Origin: Anaerolineae bacterium
GTDB taxonomy: Bacteria > Chloroflexota > Anaerolineae > Aggregatilineales > Phototrophicaceae
Assembly (NCBI GenBank): GCA_026645945.1
Contig: JAPKMO010000009.1
Span: 1-59,791 of the forward strand
Direction of reading: 5' to 3'
DNA length: 59,791 nucleotides
Positions 8,074-15,901 of this stretch are shown piece by piece. The number at the start of each line of letters is the position of its first letter. The stretch's first letter is position 1. A program made the position numbers and the translations under genes. The notes below the pieces were generated by a model. That model was not told the DNA's origin and made no database searches. It saw only the letters and a program-made list of their open reading frames with translations.

Positions 8074-9222
8074 ATGCGCCGTTTGATCGTCCTGTGTTTG
8101 ATGGTAACGCTGATGGCCGCCGGTGGGGCGCTGGCGCAGGAGGCCGCCCCCACCGCCACCCCGGTCGGCCCGCTCTGGGTTCCAAGCGCGACCTTCACGC
8201 CGTCGCCCACGCCGGGTTTCACCCCTTCGCCAGAGGGGGACGACCCGCGCCTGGTGGTGTGCGGCGCGCCCTTCCAGCGTGGCTGGTTTCCCTACCGCGT
8301 TTACCGTCACGACCGGCTGGCCGACCTGCTGGTGGGCGTGGACGGGCTGACCATCACCCAGGTGGCGGCGCTCAACTGCCTGGACGATCCGGCGGCGCTG
8401 CCGGTGGGCGCGGTCATCTGGCTGCCGCCGGGCGCGGCTGCCGGAATCGCGCCGGGGGAAGCGGGCGACCGTCCCACCCGCCGGGCGACTATTTTTGAGT
8501 TCAGCGCCAGCGCCAGGCAGGTTCAGAACATCGGGCCGGGTATATCCTTCCGCTGGCGGGCGGAGGGGCGAACGGCCTATTTTTACATCTGCCCGCCGGA
8601 GCCGGAAAAAACCTGCGAACGCCCGCTGGACGCCAGGCCCGTACCGCTGGAATACGTCACCCCGGCCATCGGCGGCTTTTATTATGCCGGGCCGGTCCGC
8701 TACCGGCTGGAAGTGCTGGCCGGCGATGATTATACCGACCCCTACACGTTCGAGGACGTGATCGTGGAAGTAGTCTGCACCCACGATGCGATGGGCGAAG
8801 TGGCCGGGTATCAAACCTGTCCGGTCGAGCCGATTCGTTACGTGCCGGCGGCCTGGCAGGCGTTTGAAAACGGCGTGATGATGTGGCTTGGCGACCGGCG
8901 CGAAATCTGGGTGATGACCTACGACGGTCACCTGCGCGTTTACGCCGACCGCTACCAGGAAGGCGACCCCGACCCGACGGCCACCCCGCCGAAAGGGCTG
9001 GCCGTCCCCATACGCGGTTTTGGCCGCCTGTGGGCGGAACTGGGCGGGGCAGAAAGCGTTCTGGGCTGGGCAACAGGCGGCGAGCGCGGCTACCAGGCCG
9101 GGTGGCAGGCCGCCGGGCGTTATTCGTATACCACCTATGTCGGCGGGGCTTCCGGCATCATCTATGCCATCACGCTGCCGCCGGGCAGCCAAACCGGCTA
9201 CTGGGCGCAGGTGCGCGGTTAG
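8074..9222 (+). CDS. Exported protein with LysM-like domain
   Basis: A 382-residue secreted protein. The signal peptide is 'MRRLIVLCLMVTLMAAGGALAQ' with an ALA-Q cleavage site. A Thr/Pro linker ('TFTPSPTPGFTPSPE') is followed by a LysM-like module at about residues 62-130 ('YRVYRHDRLADLL...ITQVAALNCL...LPVGAVIWLPPG'), which usually binds N-acetylglucosamine polymers. Near the C-terminus 'GFGRLWAELGGAESVLGWATG' is a short motif recurring in Chloroflexota exported proteins. It starts 35 bases after recA after AAAGGAACAACC, so it may be read through from recA, but a functional link is not evident. Confidence 0.82.
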   Translation: MRRLIVLCLMVTLMAAGGALAQEAAPTATPVGPLWVPSATFTPSPTPGFTPSPEGDDPRLVVCGAPFQRGWFPYRVYRHDRLADLLVGVDGLTITQVAALNCLDDPAALPVGAVIWLPPGAAAGIAPGEAGDRPTRRATIFEFSASARQVQNIGPGISFRWRAEGRTAYFYICPPEPEKTCERPLDARPVPLEYVTPAIGGFYYAGPVRYRLEVLAGDDYTDPYTFEDVIVEVVCTHDAMGEVAGYQTCPVEPIRYVPAAWQAFENGVMMWLGDRREIWVMTYDGHLRVYADRYQEGDPDPTATPPKGLAVPIRGFGRLWAELGGAESVLGWATGGERGYQAGWQAAGRYSYTTYVGGASGIIYAITLPPGSQTGYWAQVRG

Positions 9223-9225
9223 CCG

Positions 9226-10149
9226 CTACCGCTGGAACACACTGCGGACGAAAAACCACAGGTTCGCCGGGCGTTCCGCCAGCCGGCGCATAAAATACGG
9301 ATACCAGGCCGCGCCGAACGGCACATACACGCGCACGGTGTAACCCGCCCGCGCCAGTTCTTCTTGCCGCGCCGAACGGATGCCGTAGAGCATCTGGTAT
9401 TCGTAGCGGTCGGTACGAATCTGCCGCTGGCGGATGAAATTTTCGGCGTTGGAGATCATCTTTTCGTCGTGGGTGGCAAGGCACAGGTAAGCCGGGGGCG
9501 GCGCCTCCAAATATGCCCGCGCCAGTTTGATATAATTGGCGTCCACGTCGGCTTTATGCGGAAAGGCCACCTCCGCCGGTTCGAGATACGCCCCCTTACA
9601 CAACCGGACGTGCGCGCCCTCGGCGGCCAGCGCGGCCATGTCGGCCTCGCTGCGGTACAGATACGCCTGGATGACTACACCCACGTTATCGCAAGCGTAT
9701 TCGTCACGCAGGGTGCGGTACAGGCGCAGCGTGCGTTCGGTGTAGGCGCTGCTTTCCATGTCAATCGTCACCGGCACGCCGCGCGTTTTAGCGTCCTCGA
9801 CAACGGCGCGCAGGTTGCCCACGCACAGGTCTTCCGCGATGTCCAGCCCCAGGTGTGTGAGTTTGAGGGAAATGCTGGCGTTTAGTTGGTCGGCGCTGAT
9901 GCGCTCCAGCACGGCGCGGTAGGCGCTGACGACCTCAGCGGTATCTTCCGCTTTCGTGATGCTTTCGCCCAGGCAGTCCAGCGTGACAGCCAGGCCTTTG
10001 TCATTGAGCGCGCGGGTGACACGGGCGGCCTCGTCCAGCGTTTCCCCGGCCACAAAACGCCGCGCCACGCGCCGCGCCAGTCCCCAGCCGGTGACGATCC
10101 GCCGCGCCCAGACCGCCGTCGAGAGATACAGAATCAACCGCCGGAGCAT
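9226..10149 (-). CDS. Proline dehydrogenase (monofunctional PRODH)
   Basis: A 307-residue FAD-dependent beta/alpha-barrel enzyme oxidising L-proline to pyrroline-5-carboxylate. Family landmarks are 'ISLKLTHLGLDIA', 'VTIDMESSAYTERTL', 'GVVIQAYLYRSEADM', 'VRLCKGAYLEPAEVAFPHKADVD' and 'YEYQMLYGIRSARQEELARAGYTVRVYVPFG', which carry the substrate- and FAD-binding residues. Its length matches the short bacterial PRODHs (Thermus/Deinococcus type) rather than bifunctional PutA. No pyrroline-5-carboxylate dehydrogenase gene is adjacent. It converges with the LysM protein gene; its upstream side is the palindromic repeat region. Confidence 0.95.
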   Translation of the reverse strand: MLRRLILYLSTAVWARRIVTGWGLARRVARRFVAGETLDEAARVTRALNDKGLAVTLDCLGESITKAEDTAEVVSAYRAVLERISADQLNASISLKLTHLGLDIAEDLCVGNLRAVVEDAKTRGVPVTIDMESSAYTERTLRLYRTLRDEYACDNVGVVIQAYLYRSEADMAALAAEGAHVRLCKGAYLEPAEVAFPHKADVDANYIKLARAYLEAPPPAYLCLATHDEKMISNAENFIRQRQIRTDRYEYQMLYGIRSARQEELARAGYTVRVYVPFGAAWYPYFMRRLAERPANLWFFVRSVFQR

Positions 10150-10268
10150 GATGTTATCCTTTATCTGGCGAGAAATCCACGAAGGTTTCGACTTCTACGA
10201 TTCTATTGTAGCGCCGTTTGTGGGTTTTGAAATTATGATCTTACGCGGCAGGTGGGGTATCCAGTAGA

Positions 10269-10406
10269 TAGTGAGGCTTCAGCCCACTGTTGGCTTTAGC
10301 CCACTGGCAGCGGGCTGAAGCCCGCTGTTGGCTTTAGCCTACTGGCAGCGGGCTAAAGCCCGCTGTCCACTCAGGATCAGGCACCGTCTAAATGGGTTTA
10401 TCCATC
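10269..10406. repeat. Dispersed palindromic intergenic element, copy 1
   Basis: Within the 314-base gap between 10150 and 10463 lie stacked short palindromes of the form CAGCGGGCT-(t/g)AAGCCCGCTG separated by GGCTTTAGCC spacers. They are followed by CACTCAGGATCAGGCACC and GGTTTATCCAT (10396-10406). The tail is almost identical, in inverted orientation, to 56835-56880. Nothing gene-like is seen in this gap. Confidence 0.8.
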
Positions 10407-10463
10407 GGCCTGCATCGGGCAGCGCGCCCGGCTGGACGGCGGACGATCGGGGAACGGATGGCC

Positions 10464-10679
10464 TCAGGCGGATTTTTCCGCCGCCGTTTCGGTCAGCGTG
10501 GTCTGGCAGCTGCCACACACCCACAGATGCACCAGCGGGCCGAGTCCGGCGGCCTGCGCCACCTGGGGCGGCCAATGCTGCTCGCCGACGAAAGTGAATC
10601 GGGCCACCTGGGCGCAGGTCGGGCAAAGCCCAACGCGAGTCCGGTATTTCAGGTCGGTTGTTTCACAACGTTTATCCAT
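10464..10679 (-). CDS. Small zinc-ribbon-like protein
   Basis: A 71-residue protein with two CxxC pairs, 'GLCPTCAQVARF' and 'WVCGSCQTTLTE', about 35 residues apart, consistent with a treble-clef or ribbon zinc site. There is no signal peptide or membrane segment. An in-frame GTG at 10691 is an alternative start; ATG 10679 is preferred. It stands alone between the palindromic repeats and the DprA/PRTase island. No function is recognised; a DNA- or protein-binding role would be a guess. Confidence 0.55.
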   Translation of the reverse strand: MDKRCETTDLKYRTRVGLCPTCAQVARFTFVGEQHWPPQVAQAAGLGPLVHLWVCGSCQTTLTETAAEKSA

Positions 10680-10852
10680 GCGATTTCCCACCCGGTAGAC
10701 CCTGATAACCGCCGCCGCAGGCAGTATGATTAAAAAGCATGGGGCGGTTCCGGCTTGTGATTTGATTGTACCGGCGGTTTGCGCTGAAAGTTGTCAGAAA
10801 ACGATAAAATGTTGTGAAATCGGTGTAAAGGTATGCCGCAAATAAACGCGCC

Positions 10853-10872
10853 GGGGGCGTGTGTAAGCCCCC
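10853..10872 (-). terminator. Hairpin terminator downstream of the DprA-like gene
   Basis: GGGGGC and GCCCCC arms (10853-10858, 10867-10872) enclose an 8-base loop. On the minus strand the stem is followed after a short GGCGCG by TTTATTT. It lies 19 bases beyond the stop of the DprA-like gene. Confidence 0.55.
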
Positions 10873-10890
10873 AGCGCTGTTGACCGAGGA

Positions 10891-11844
10891 TTAGATCGGG
10901 AGCAGGAGTTGTTCCGAGCTGTCATTCGATGTTGCGCTTACTGCGATTTTTCCCCGCTGTGCAACAGTTTGGCGAAGGTGGTCAATATTCGCTTTACCTG
11001 TTCCCGAACTTTTGAGAAGCGGATGTGCGCCATGTTTTAGAAAGTATTCGTTTCCGGCTGCGCTCTCGCCAGGTGTCTGATACTGAGCGACATAGAGAGG
11101 GAGTTTTAATCGAAGGGCTGCTTTTCCGGCCTCAAAAGTGCCGCCTTCTAAACGCGCTTCGACTAGAATCATAGCATCGGAAAGCCCGATGATCGTTTTG
11201 TTACGGGTCATGGCGCGTCCCACACTCCAACCAACTTTTGGTTCAAACTCTGAAATGACCAGGATATTCTCAGGCTTGGCAATCTGTTTCAGTTCGCGCC
11301 GCAGTTTGAAACGCGATATGCCCTCTGGTGCTACAATGATGGTGCTGCCGCCGTTTTCCAGTGCCGTGCGGTGCGCTGTGGTATCTACTCCTCGCGCATG
11401 TCCGCTGATGACCACCCAGCCTTGTTCCACAATCTGCCTGGCGGTGTCGGCGGTCACTTCAATACCTTTGGCGGTTGCATGACGCGAGCCACAAAAGCCA
11501 ACTGCGGGGCGGTCCAGGAGATCAAGGTTGCCCCATACATGCAGAACGGGAGGGGCTTTGTCTGCAAGCAGTTCCTCAAGTCTTTTGGGATAACCGGGCG
11601 TACCGCGTTTCAGGATTTTGAATCCGCTCATTTCATCTTCGGCAGGCGGAACAGCCTCAGATGTTGAGATCGCTTGAGCAACCTGTTCAGGCACTTTGAA
11701 AGTAACCGCAATTTCATCAGCGGGCATCTGGAACAGGTCATCTAGCGAGCTTCCCAGCTCAGCCAGTTTGTTCAAGATGCTCGAATATCTTTTGGTGCCA
11801 ATACCTTTAACATTTCTAAGCCGTATGGAATTTGATTCGTTCAT
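10891..11844 (-). CDS. DprA/SMF-family Rossmann protein, ShosA-like (putative antitoxin of a defence pair)
   Basis: A 317-residue protein. The N-terminal 60 residues form a helix-hairpin-helix-like region ('RNVKGIGTKRYSSILNKL'). The DprA Rossmann core follows: 'GTPGYPKRLEELLADKAPPVLHVWG', 'AVGFCGSRHATAKG', 'VVISGHARGVDTTAHRTAL', 'GGSTIIVAPEGIS' and 'RNKTIIGLSDAMILVEARLEGGT'. Canonical DprA loads RecA on incoming single strands during transformation. Here the gene sits 11 bases downstream of a phosphoribosyltransferase gene and is AT-richer than all its neighbours. That matches the two-gene ShosTA arrangement, where the DprA-like protein neutralises the PRTase toxin. Housekeeping DprA is the alternative; the PRTase partner argues against it. 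Confidence 0.8.
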   Translation of the reverse strand: MNESNSIRLRNVKGIGTKRYSSILNKLAELGSSLDDLFQMPADEIAVTFKVPEQVAQAISTSEAVPPAEDEMSGFKILKRGTPGYPKRLEELLADKAPPVLHVWGNLDLLDRPAVGFCGSRHATAKGIEVTADTARQIVEQGWVVISGHARGVDTTAHRTALENGGSTIIVAPEGISRFKLRRELKQIAKPENILVISEFEPKVGWSVGRAMTRNKTIIGLSDAMILVEARLEGGTFEAGKAALRLKLPLYVAQYQTPGESAAGNEYFLKHGAHPLLKSSGTGKANIDHLRQTVAQRGKIAVSATSNDSSEQLLLPI

Positions 11845-11855
11845 CTTCAGCTTCT

Positions 11856-12668
11856 CTAATCAGGGTCTTTCAACGTCTTTGTGGCGACAAGCCCTTGAAC
11901 AACTGCGCCTGCATTTTGCAGAGTGGTTCCAAGTTCATGTAAGGTGGAGCCAGATTGATATATATCATCAATAATGGTCACAAGTTTGTTTTGGAGCGAT
12001 GCTTCATTCAAAACTCTAAAAGCTCCCCGGATGTTATCGGATTTTTCTTTTACAGTCTTGCAGTCTTTCATAGGAGATGAACTTCGCACTTTGGAAACGA
12101 ATCCCTGTCCGTTTTGAATACCGAGCTTTTCCGATAGCTGCTCAACCAGGAAAGTTGGTAGATCAAATGGCTTTTGGTCGTGAGGCGGAACGGCGATAAG
12201 AAAATCTGACCTCAGGTAGGATGGATGGCATCGAATAAATTTCTCATAAAGCTCCACTAATCTTACAGCCGCCTGTTTATGCTTTTCGGAAGGAGAACGA
12301 TGATAAGGTTTGGCTTGATAGACTAATTCGCCTATTTCCGTTCTGCCGATACCCTGAAAAGTGGATTGGCTGTGGTAACTTAACGCGAAGGTCTGGGTCA
12401 GCGCATCATCAATAAAAACGGCATTTCTGAATAATTCCAGCAGATCAATAACTCGCCGACGATCTTCTTCATCTATATCATAGATGTATGTTCCCCAGTC
12501 ATATCTATTCCGATTGTCATCGAAGGCACGGCTGAAGTGATATGTGTTAAATGCATGTCTCAGAATGGAATAATACTGCCTCGTCCCGGAGACCAGCACC
12601 ACCGCATTTCCCGCACGAGCATCATTAACTTCATATCCCACTAATTGAAAATGATCCACCACTCTCAT
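11856..12668 (-). CDS. Phosphoribosyltransferase-domain protein, ShosT-like (putative toxin/effector)
   Basis: About 270 residues. The C-terminal half is a type I PRTase: 'DFLIAVPPHDQKPFDLPTFLVEQLSEKLG', a flexible-loop region, and the PRPP-binding loop 'LVTIIDDIYQSGSTLHELG' (the DD-x-x-x-S/T-G-x-T pattern). The N-terminal 120 residues are unlike ComF, lack zinc cysteines and match nothing I recognise. PRTases use PRPP in nucleotide metabolism; in ShosTA systems the PRTase protein is the toxic component. Start codons are uncertain: TTG 12683, ATG 12668 and GTG 12662 are in frame, and the predicted -10 element overlaps the first. Its AT-rich composition and position suggest horizontal acquisition. 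Confidence 0.75.
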   Translation of the reverse strand: MRVVDHFQLVGYEVNDARAGNAVVLVSGTRQYYSILRHAFNTYHFSRAFDDNRNRYDWGTYIYDIDEEDRRRVIDLLELFRNAVFIDDALTQTFALSYHSQSTFQGIGRTEIGELVYQAKPYHRSPSEKHKQAAVRLVELYEKFIRCHPSYLRSDFLIAVPPHDQKPFDLPTFLVEQLSEKLGIQNGQGFVSKVRSSSPMKDCKTVKEKSDNIRGAFRVLNEASLQNKLVTIIDDIYQSGSTLHELGTTLQNAGAVVQGLVATKTLKDPD

Positions 12669-12682
12669 TCCCTCATTGTTCA

Positions 12683-12711
12683 ATGATAGAACAAAAGTTC
12701 TTAACTAGCAA
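12683..12711 (-). promoter_or_regulatory. Predicted promoter of the PRTase-DprA pair
   Basis: On the minus strand TTGCTA (12711-12706) is 17 bases upstream of TATCAT (12688-12683), a good sigma-70-type pair. Transcription would begin near 12676, excluding the TTG at 12683 and favouring the ATG at 12668 or GTG at 12662 as translation start. Confidence 0.5.
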
Positions 12712-12815
12712 CTGTCCTGGGTTGTTTGAATGGAGTATAACATAAAACAGCGCCGCGATTTGCTGTCCCAGCGCTGTCCATTTCCTGACTGAACAATTAC
12801 AGACTGTGGACTCGG

Positions 12816-14042
12816 CTACTCAATCAGCGTCAGTTCGGCCCAGCGGCCCTGGCTGGCCGCCGCCGCGCTGATGGCCTCGATGCTTTGCAGGTCGTCGTCG
12901 TCCTCCGGTTTCTCGAACACCTTCAGCACGTCGTAATTGGTATTGCGCTGCGCCGGGATGAACCCGGCCTGGCGAATCTGGCGGTGAATTTCGCGCGGCA
13001 GCATCACCGGGCTAACCTTCGTGACCGCGCCCGCCGCCGAAACGACGTTTTCTTCGATCATGGTGCTGCCGAAGTCATCGCAGCCGAAGTGCAGCGCCAT
13101 CTGCCCAACCTTCGCGCCCTGCGTCGGCCAGCTTGCGCTGATGTGAGGGATGTTATCCAGGAAGATGCGGGCGATGGCCGTATGGCGCAGGTACTCGGTG
13201 CTGGTCGCGCCGTATTCGCTGGCGAAGCGGCTGCGCGCCAGGGGCGTATTTTCGATCTGCACCGACCAGCTAATGAAGGCGTTGAAGCCGCCCCCGAAGC
13301 GCAGCAGGCTGTCGTCCTGCTCGTCGCGCAGGCGTTTCAGGTGATTCATCCGGTGGTGCAGTTCCTCGCGGAAGCCGATCACCATCGTCGCGGTCGTGAT
13401 GAGGCCGAGTTCGTGGGCGACCTTCATCACACCGAACCAGTCGTCGGTCATGATCTTTTTGGGGCTGACGCGCTTGCGAATCTCATCATCCAGGATTTCG
13501 CCGCCGCCGCCGGGAAGCCCCTGCAAACCAACCGCCTTCAGCCGGCTCAACACCTCGCGCCAGCTTAAGCCGCTGATTTCACCGATATACTGGATTTCGC
13601 TGGGCGAAAAAGCGTTGATTTCGATGGTCGGGTAGGTGCGGTGAATCCAGTCCACCAGATCAAGATAGTAGTCCAGCGGCAGATCGGGATTGTGGCCGCC
13701 CTGCATCAGAATGCGGGTCGCGCCCAACGCCAGCGCCTCTTCGATCTTCTGCCCCAGCACGTGTTTGCTGTTGACGTAGCCTTTTTGCTTATCGCCCGGC
13801 AGCGCGTAAAAGTTGCAGAATTGGCAGTCGGTGACGCAGACGTTGGTATAGTTGATGTTGCGGTCAATCAGGTAGGTGACCAGATCGCCGGGGACAAGCT
13901 GCTGGCGGCGCGCATTGGCGGCGTCGGCCAAGTCAAGCAGGTCGGCGTGCTGGTACAGCAGCAGGCCCTCGTCGTAAGTGATGCGCCCGCCTTCGTGGAC
14001 GCGCGCGAGAATATTCTGAATCTGCCCTTGAGTATCGTTCAT
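12816..14042 (-). CDS. mqnC: Cyclic dehypoxanthine futalosine synthase (MqnC), radical SAM
   Basis: A 408-residue radical-SAM enzyme of the futalosine pathway to menaquinone, cyclising dehypoxanthine futalosine. The 4Fe-4S cluster motif is CxxxCxxC in 'NVCVTDCQFCNFYA'. Other landmarks are 'ILMQGGHNPDLPLDYYLDL', 'INAFSPSEIQYIG', 'GLQGLPGGGGEIL' and 'SASWPTQGAKVGQMALHFGCDDFGSTMIEENVV'. The GGHNPDLPL signature separates it from MqnE and CofH. It is the last gene of a minus-strand set with a VOC protein (4-base gap) and mqnA; mqnE lies 3 kb upstream. mqnB and mqnD are not in the window. Confidence 0.95.
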   Translation of the reverse strand: MNDTQGQIQNILARVHEGGRITYDEGLLLYQHADLLDLADAANARRQQLVPGDLVTYLIDRNINYTNVCVTDCQFCNFYALPGDKQKGYVNSKHVLGQKIEEALALGATRILMQGGHNPDLPLDYYLDLVDWIHRTYPTIEINAFSPSEIQYIGEISGLSWREVLSRLKAVGLQGLPGGGGEILDDEIRKRVSPKKIMTDDWFGVMKVAHELGLITTATMVIGFREELHHRMNHLKRLRDEQDDSLLRFGGGFNAFISWSVQIENTPLARSRFASEYGATSTEYLRHTAIARIFLDNIPHISASWPTQGAKVGQMALHFGCDDFGSTMIEENVVSAAGAVTKVSPVMLPREIHRQIRQAGFIPAQRNTNYDVLKVFEKPEDDDDLQSIEAISAAAASQGRWAELTLIE

Positions 14043-14046
14043 GGTG

Positions 14047-14502
14047 TTATGCTTTCTTCTCCAACAACTCCAGCCGGACTCCTAAGGCCGCCGAACTATC
14101 CAGATAACTGTACATGCCGCCTGTAAAATAACCCTGCTGTTCTAACGGAATATCGTGCCGGCCCAGGAATCGGACTGCCCCATCAGTATCTAACACCCAG
14201 AAGGCGATATGATGCACGCCCTCGCCGTTTTCGTCAAGAAAGGCCTGCCAGGTACTTGGCCCGCCGACCGGCTCGATCAGTTCAATGTCCACCTGCCCCA
14301 GGTGGAAAAACGCCAGCTTCGCCCGCGCCGGGGTCGGCTGGCCGTTGTAGGTCGTGCGCGCTTTATCCGGCTCGTCGGTGAGAATCACTTCCGGGCGCGG
14401 CAGCCCCAGGATCGTACAGTAACGGCCTACCGCCGCTTCGATGTCGCGCACAACGATGCCGATCTGGGTCACAATCGTGCTGCCGATACCCTGCTCGCTC
14501 AT
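14047..14502 (-). CDS. VOC-family (glyoxalase/epimerase-like) protein
   Basis: A 151-residue protein with two beta-alpha-beta-beta-beta modules: 'VTQIGIVVRDIEAAVGRYCTILGL' and 'GVHHIAFWVLDTDGAVRFLGRHDIP'. Candidate metal ligands are the His/Gln at 'IVTQIGIV', the Glu in 'DIELIEPVGGPS', His in 'GVHHIAF' and Glu in 'RLELLE'. The pattern is close to methylmalonyl-CoA epimerase and related lyases. ATG 14502 is chosen because GAGGAG precedes it by 8 bases. Its position 4 bases before mqnC and after mqnA suggests a link with menaquinone synthesis or use, but no VOC step is known to me in that pathway. Confidence 0.82.
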   Translation of the reverse strand: MSEQGIGSTIVTQIGIVVRDIEAAVGRYCTILGLPRPEVILTDEPDKARTTYNGQPTPARAKLAFFHLGQVDIELIEPVGGPSTWQAFLDENGEGVHHIAFWVLDTDGAVRFLGRHDIPLEQQGYFTGGMYSYLDSSAALGVRLELLEKKA

Positions 14503-14531
14503 ACGCAATGCTCCTCTATTATCGGTTTAAC

Positions 14532-14598
14532 CGCCAGGACGCCAAGCGCACCCCCAAAAGCCGAGAATTAAAACCCTGGCGTCCTTTGCGTCCTGGCG
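14532..14598. repeat. Inverted repeat of the CGCCAGGACGC type between mqnA and the VOC gene
   Basis: Perfect 11-base arms CGCCAGGACGC (14532-14542) and GCGTCCTGGCG (14588-14598) flank 45 bases. The text 'gtcctttgcgtcctgg' resembles the 'ctttgcgtt' repeats at 27464-27605. A hairpin could form in the mqnA-VOC transcript, but no T-run follows, so termination is not evident. Confidence 0.55.
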
Positions 14599-14607
14599 AT
14601 TCGATTT

Positions 14608-15534
14608 TTATATCGCCAGCGGCTCGCGCTGCCAGAAGTGCAGCCGTTCCCACTCGAAGCCGTCCAGCGCCAGTTCCAGAAACAGCCGCAGCCCAGCCAG
14701 ATCGTCCTCGGCCAGATGGTAGCGCAGGTCGCGCAGGTAGCGGCGGCATACGCCCGCCGGCAGCCCCAGGCGCGCCGCGTAGGTGTCCGCCAACCTGTCC
14801 CGCTTTTCGTCAGTCAGGCCGATTTCGGTCGAAGCGTACAGCGCGTCGAACACACCCGCCGCGTCGAGTTCGTGAGCGCGGTCTTTGCGCGCCGCCCACA
14901 CCGCGAAGGTAAACGGCAGACCGGTCATTTTCAGCCATTCGTCGCCCAGGTCATAGATAAAAGGGGTGCTGAGTACTGAGTGCTGAGTGCTGAGAATTGA
15001 GTTCCGAGTTTCTGAAGACGGTCCGAAGACTGAAGCAGCGACATCGGGCGGGATGAGCGCGCGGTGCAGCGTGCCTTCCACCAGGGCATCGTCGCCGATG
15101 ACCAGCGCGCCCTGGTGCGCCGCCAGCATACTGGGCAGGTGCTGTTTCACCACCGTGAAGTGCGGCTCGATGTGGTAGCGTTCGCGGCACAGCACTTGCA
15201 GCAGGGCATTGCTGGTGGCGGAATGGTCGGTGAGGGCGACGCTCTGGCCGTCCAGGTCGCGCATGTCCGCCGCCCACGAAAACAGCAGCACCGTCCGCAC
15301 CGCGCCCAGGCTGGCGATGCTCAAACCTGGCAGCACCACCACCTCGTCGGCGTAACGCGCTGCTTCAATGGCCGAAATGGGCGCCAGGTCAATCTCGCCG
15401 GTGCGGATGCCCCGGTTCATACGTGACGGCACGCCGCGCTCGAAATGCACGTCCACGCCTTGCAGCCGTTCCGCCAGATCGTAGTGAAACGGCATGGTGT
15501 TCAGGTAATCAATCAGGCCGATTGTGAGGCTCAT
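14608..15534 (-). CDS. mqnA: Chorismate dehydratase (MqnA) with a repeat-encoded insertion
   Basis: A 308-residue enzyme of the periplasmic-binding-protein fold that dehydrates chorismate to 3-enolpyruvyl-benzoate, the first futalosine-pathway step. Landmarks are 'IGLIDYLNTMPFHYDL', 'GVPSRMNRGIRTGEIDLAPISAIEAAR', 'VALTDHSATSNALLQVL', 'ALVIGDDALVEG' and 'YDLGDEWLKMTGLPFTFAVWAARK'. Between 'GDDAL' and 'YDLGDEW' there are about 35 residues where the family normally has few. Residues 173-191 of these are translated from a GTGCTGAGTACTGAGT-type short repeat (14966-15009) without breaking the frame. Function is probably kept because the insertion falls in a surface loop before the strand. It starts after AAGGAGGATGAGCC. 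Confidence 0.93.
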   Translation of the reverse strand: MSLTIGLIDYLNTMPFHYDLAERLQGVDVHFERGVPSRMNRGIRTGEIDLAPISAIEAARYADEVVVLPGLSIASLGAVRTVLLFSWAADMRDLDGQSVALTDHSATSNALLQVLCRERYHIEPHFTVVKQHLPSMLAAHQGALVIGDDALVEGTLHRALIPPDVAASVFGPSSETRNSILSTQHSVLSTPFIYDLGDEWLKMTGLPFTFAVWAARKDRAHELDAAGVFDALYASTEIGLTDEKRDRLADTYAARLGLPAGVCRRYLRDLRYHLAEDDLAGLRLFLELALDGFEWERLHFWQREPLAI

Positions 15535-15601
15535 CCTCCTTGCCTTTCAGTGATGAGGCATGAGTGACCAGTTTTGCCCACTCATGCCTCGCACCTCATA
15601 T

Positions 15602-15901
15602 CTACTGGCTCAGCGCCACCAGAATCGCTATCGTTATCAGCAGCGGAATCAGCGCCGCCACCATCAGGGACAGGATTTGCGCCGGGCGCACGACCAGGTT
15701 GCGCGGGTTCAGGCTGTCCACCGATTCGTCGTTAATCTGCCAGATGTTCTGCTCGCCCAGGTAGATTTTGCAGCCCAGCATCCGCCCCAGCGAGCGCCGC
15801 AGCCAGGGGTCAACCACCTGCCAGTAAATCCGCATGGTGACAGCCCCCACCACCAGCAGGATGACCCCACCGAACAACAGCGCCATACCACCGTCAATCA
15901 T
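15602..15901 (-). CDS. Small two-helix membrane protein
   Basis: A 99-residue protein with membrane helices at about residues 5-26 ('MALLFGGVILLVVGAVTMRIYW') and 75-97 ('ILSLMVAALIPLLITIAILVAL'). Between them is a polar segment of about 50 residues containing 'LGCKIYLGEQNIWQINDESVD'. The ATG overlaps the end of the upstream Uma2-derived frame, so translation may be coupled. No family is recognised. It lies among the mqn genes and could be co-transcribed with mqnA, 67 bases downstream. Confidence 0.65.
   Translation of the reverse strand: MIDGGMALLFGGVILLVVGAVTMRIYWQVVDPWLRRSLGRMLGCKIYLGEQNIWQINDESVDSLNPRNLVVRPAQILSLMVAALIPLLITIAILVALSQ

Noticed and set aside
10269..10406. CRISPR array
   Set aside because: Repeated palindromes are contiguous or irregularly spaced, without uniform unique spacers, and no cas gene is present; the same units are dispersed singly elsewhere.
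12749..12780. Strong terminator after mqnC
   Set aside because: ACAGCGC/GCGCTGT arms are present with TTTTAT after them, but the stem is only seven pairs with a long loop, so the call is too weak.
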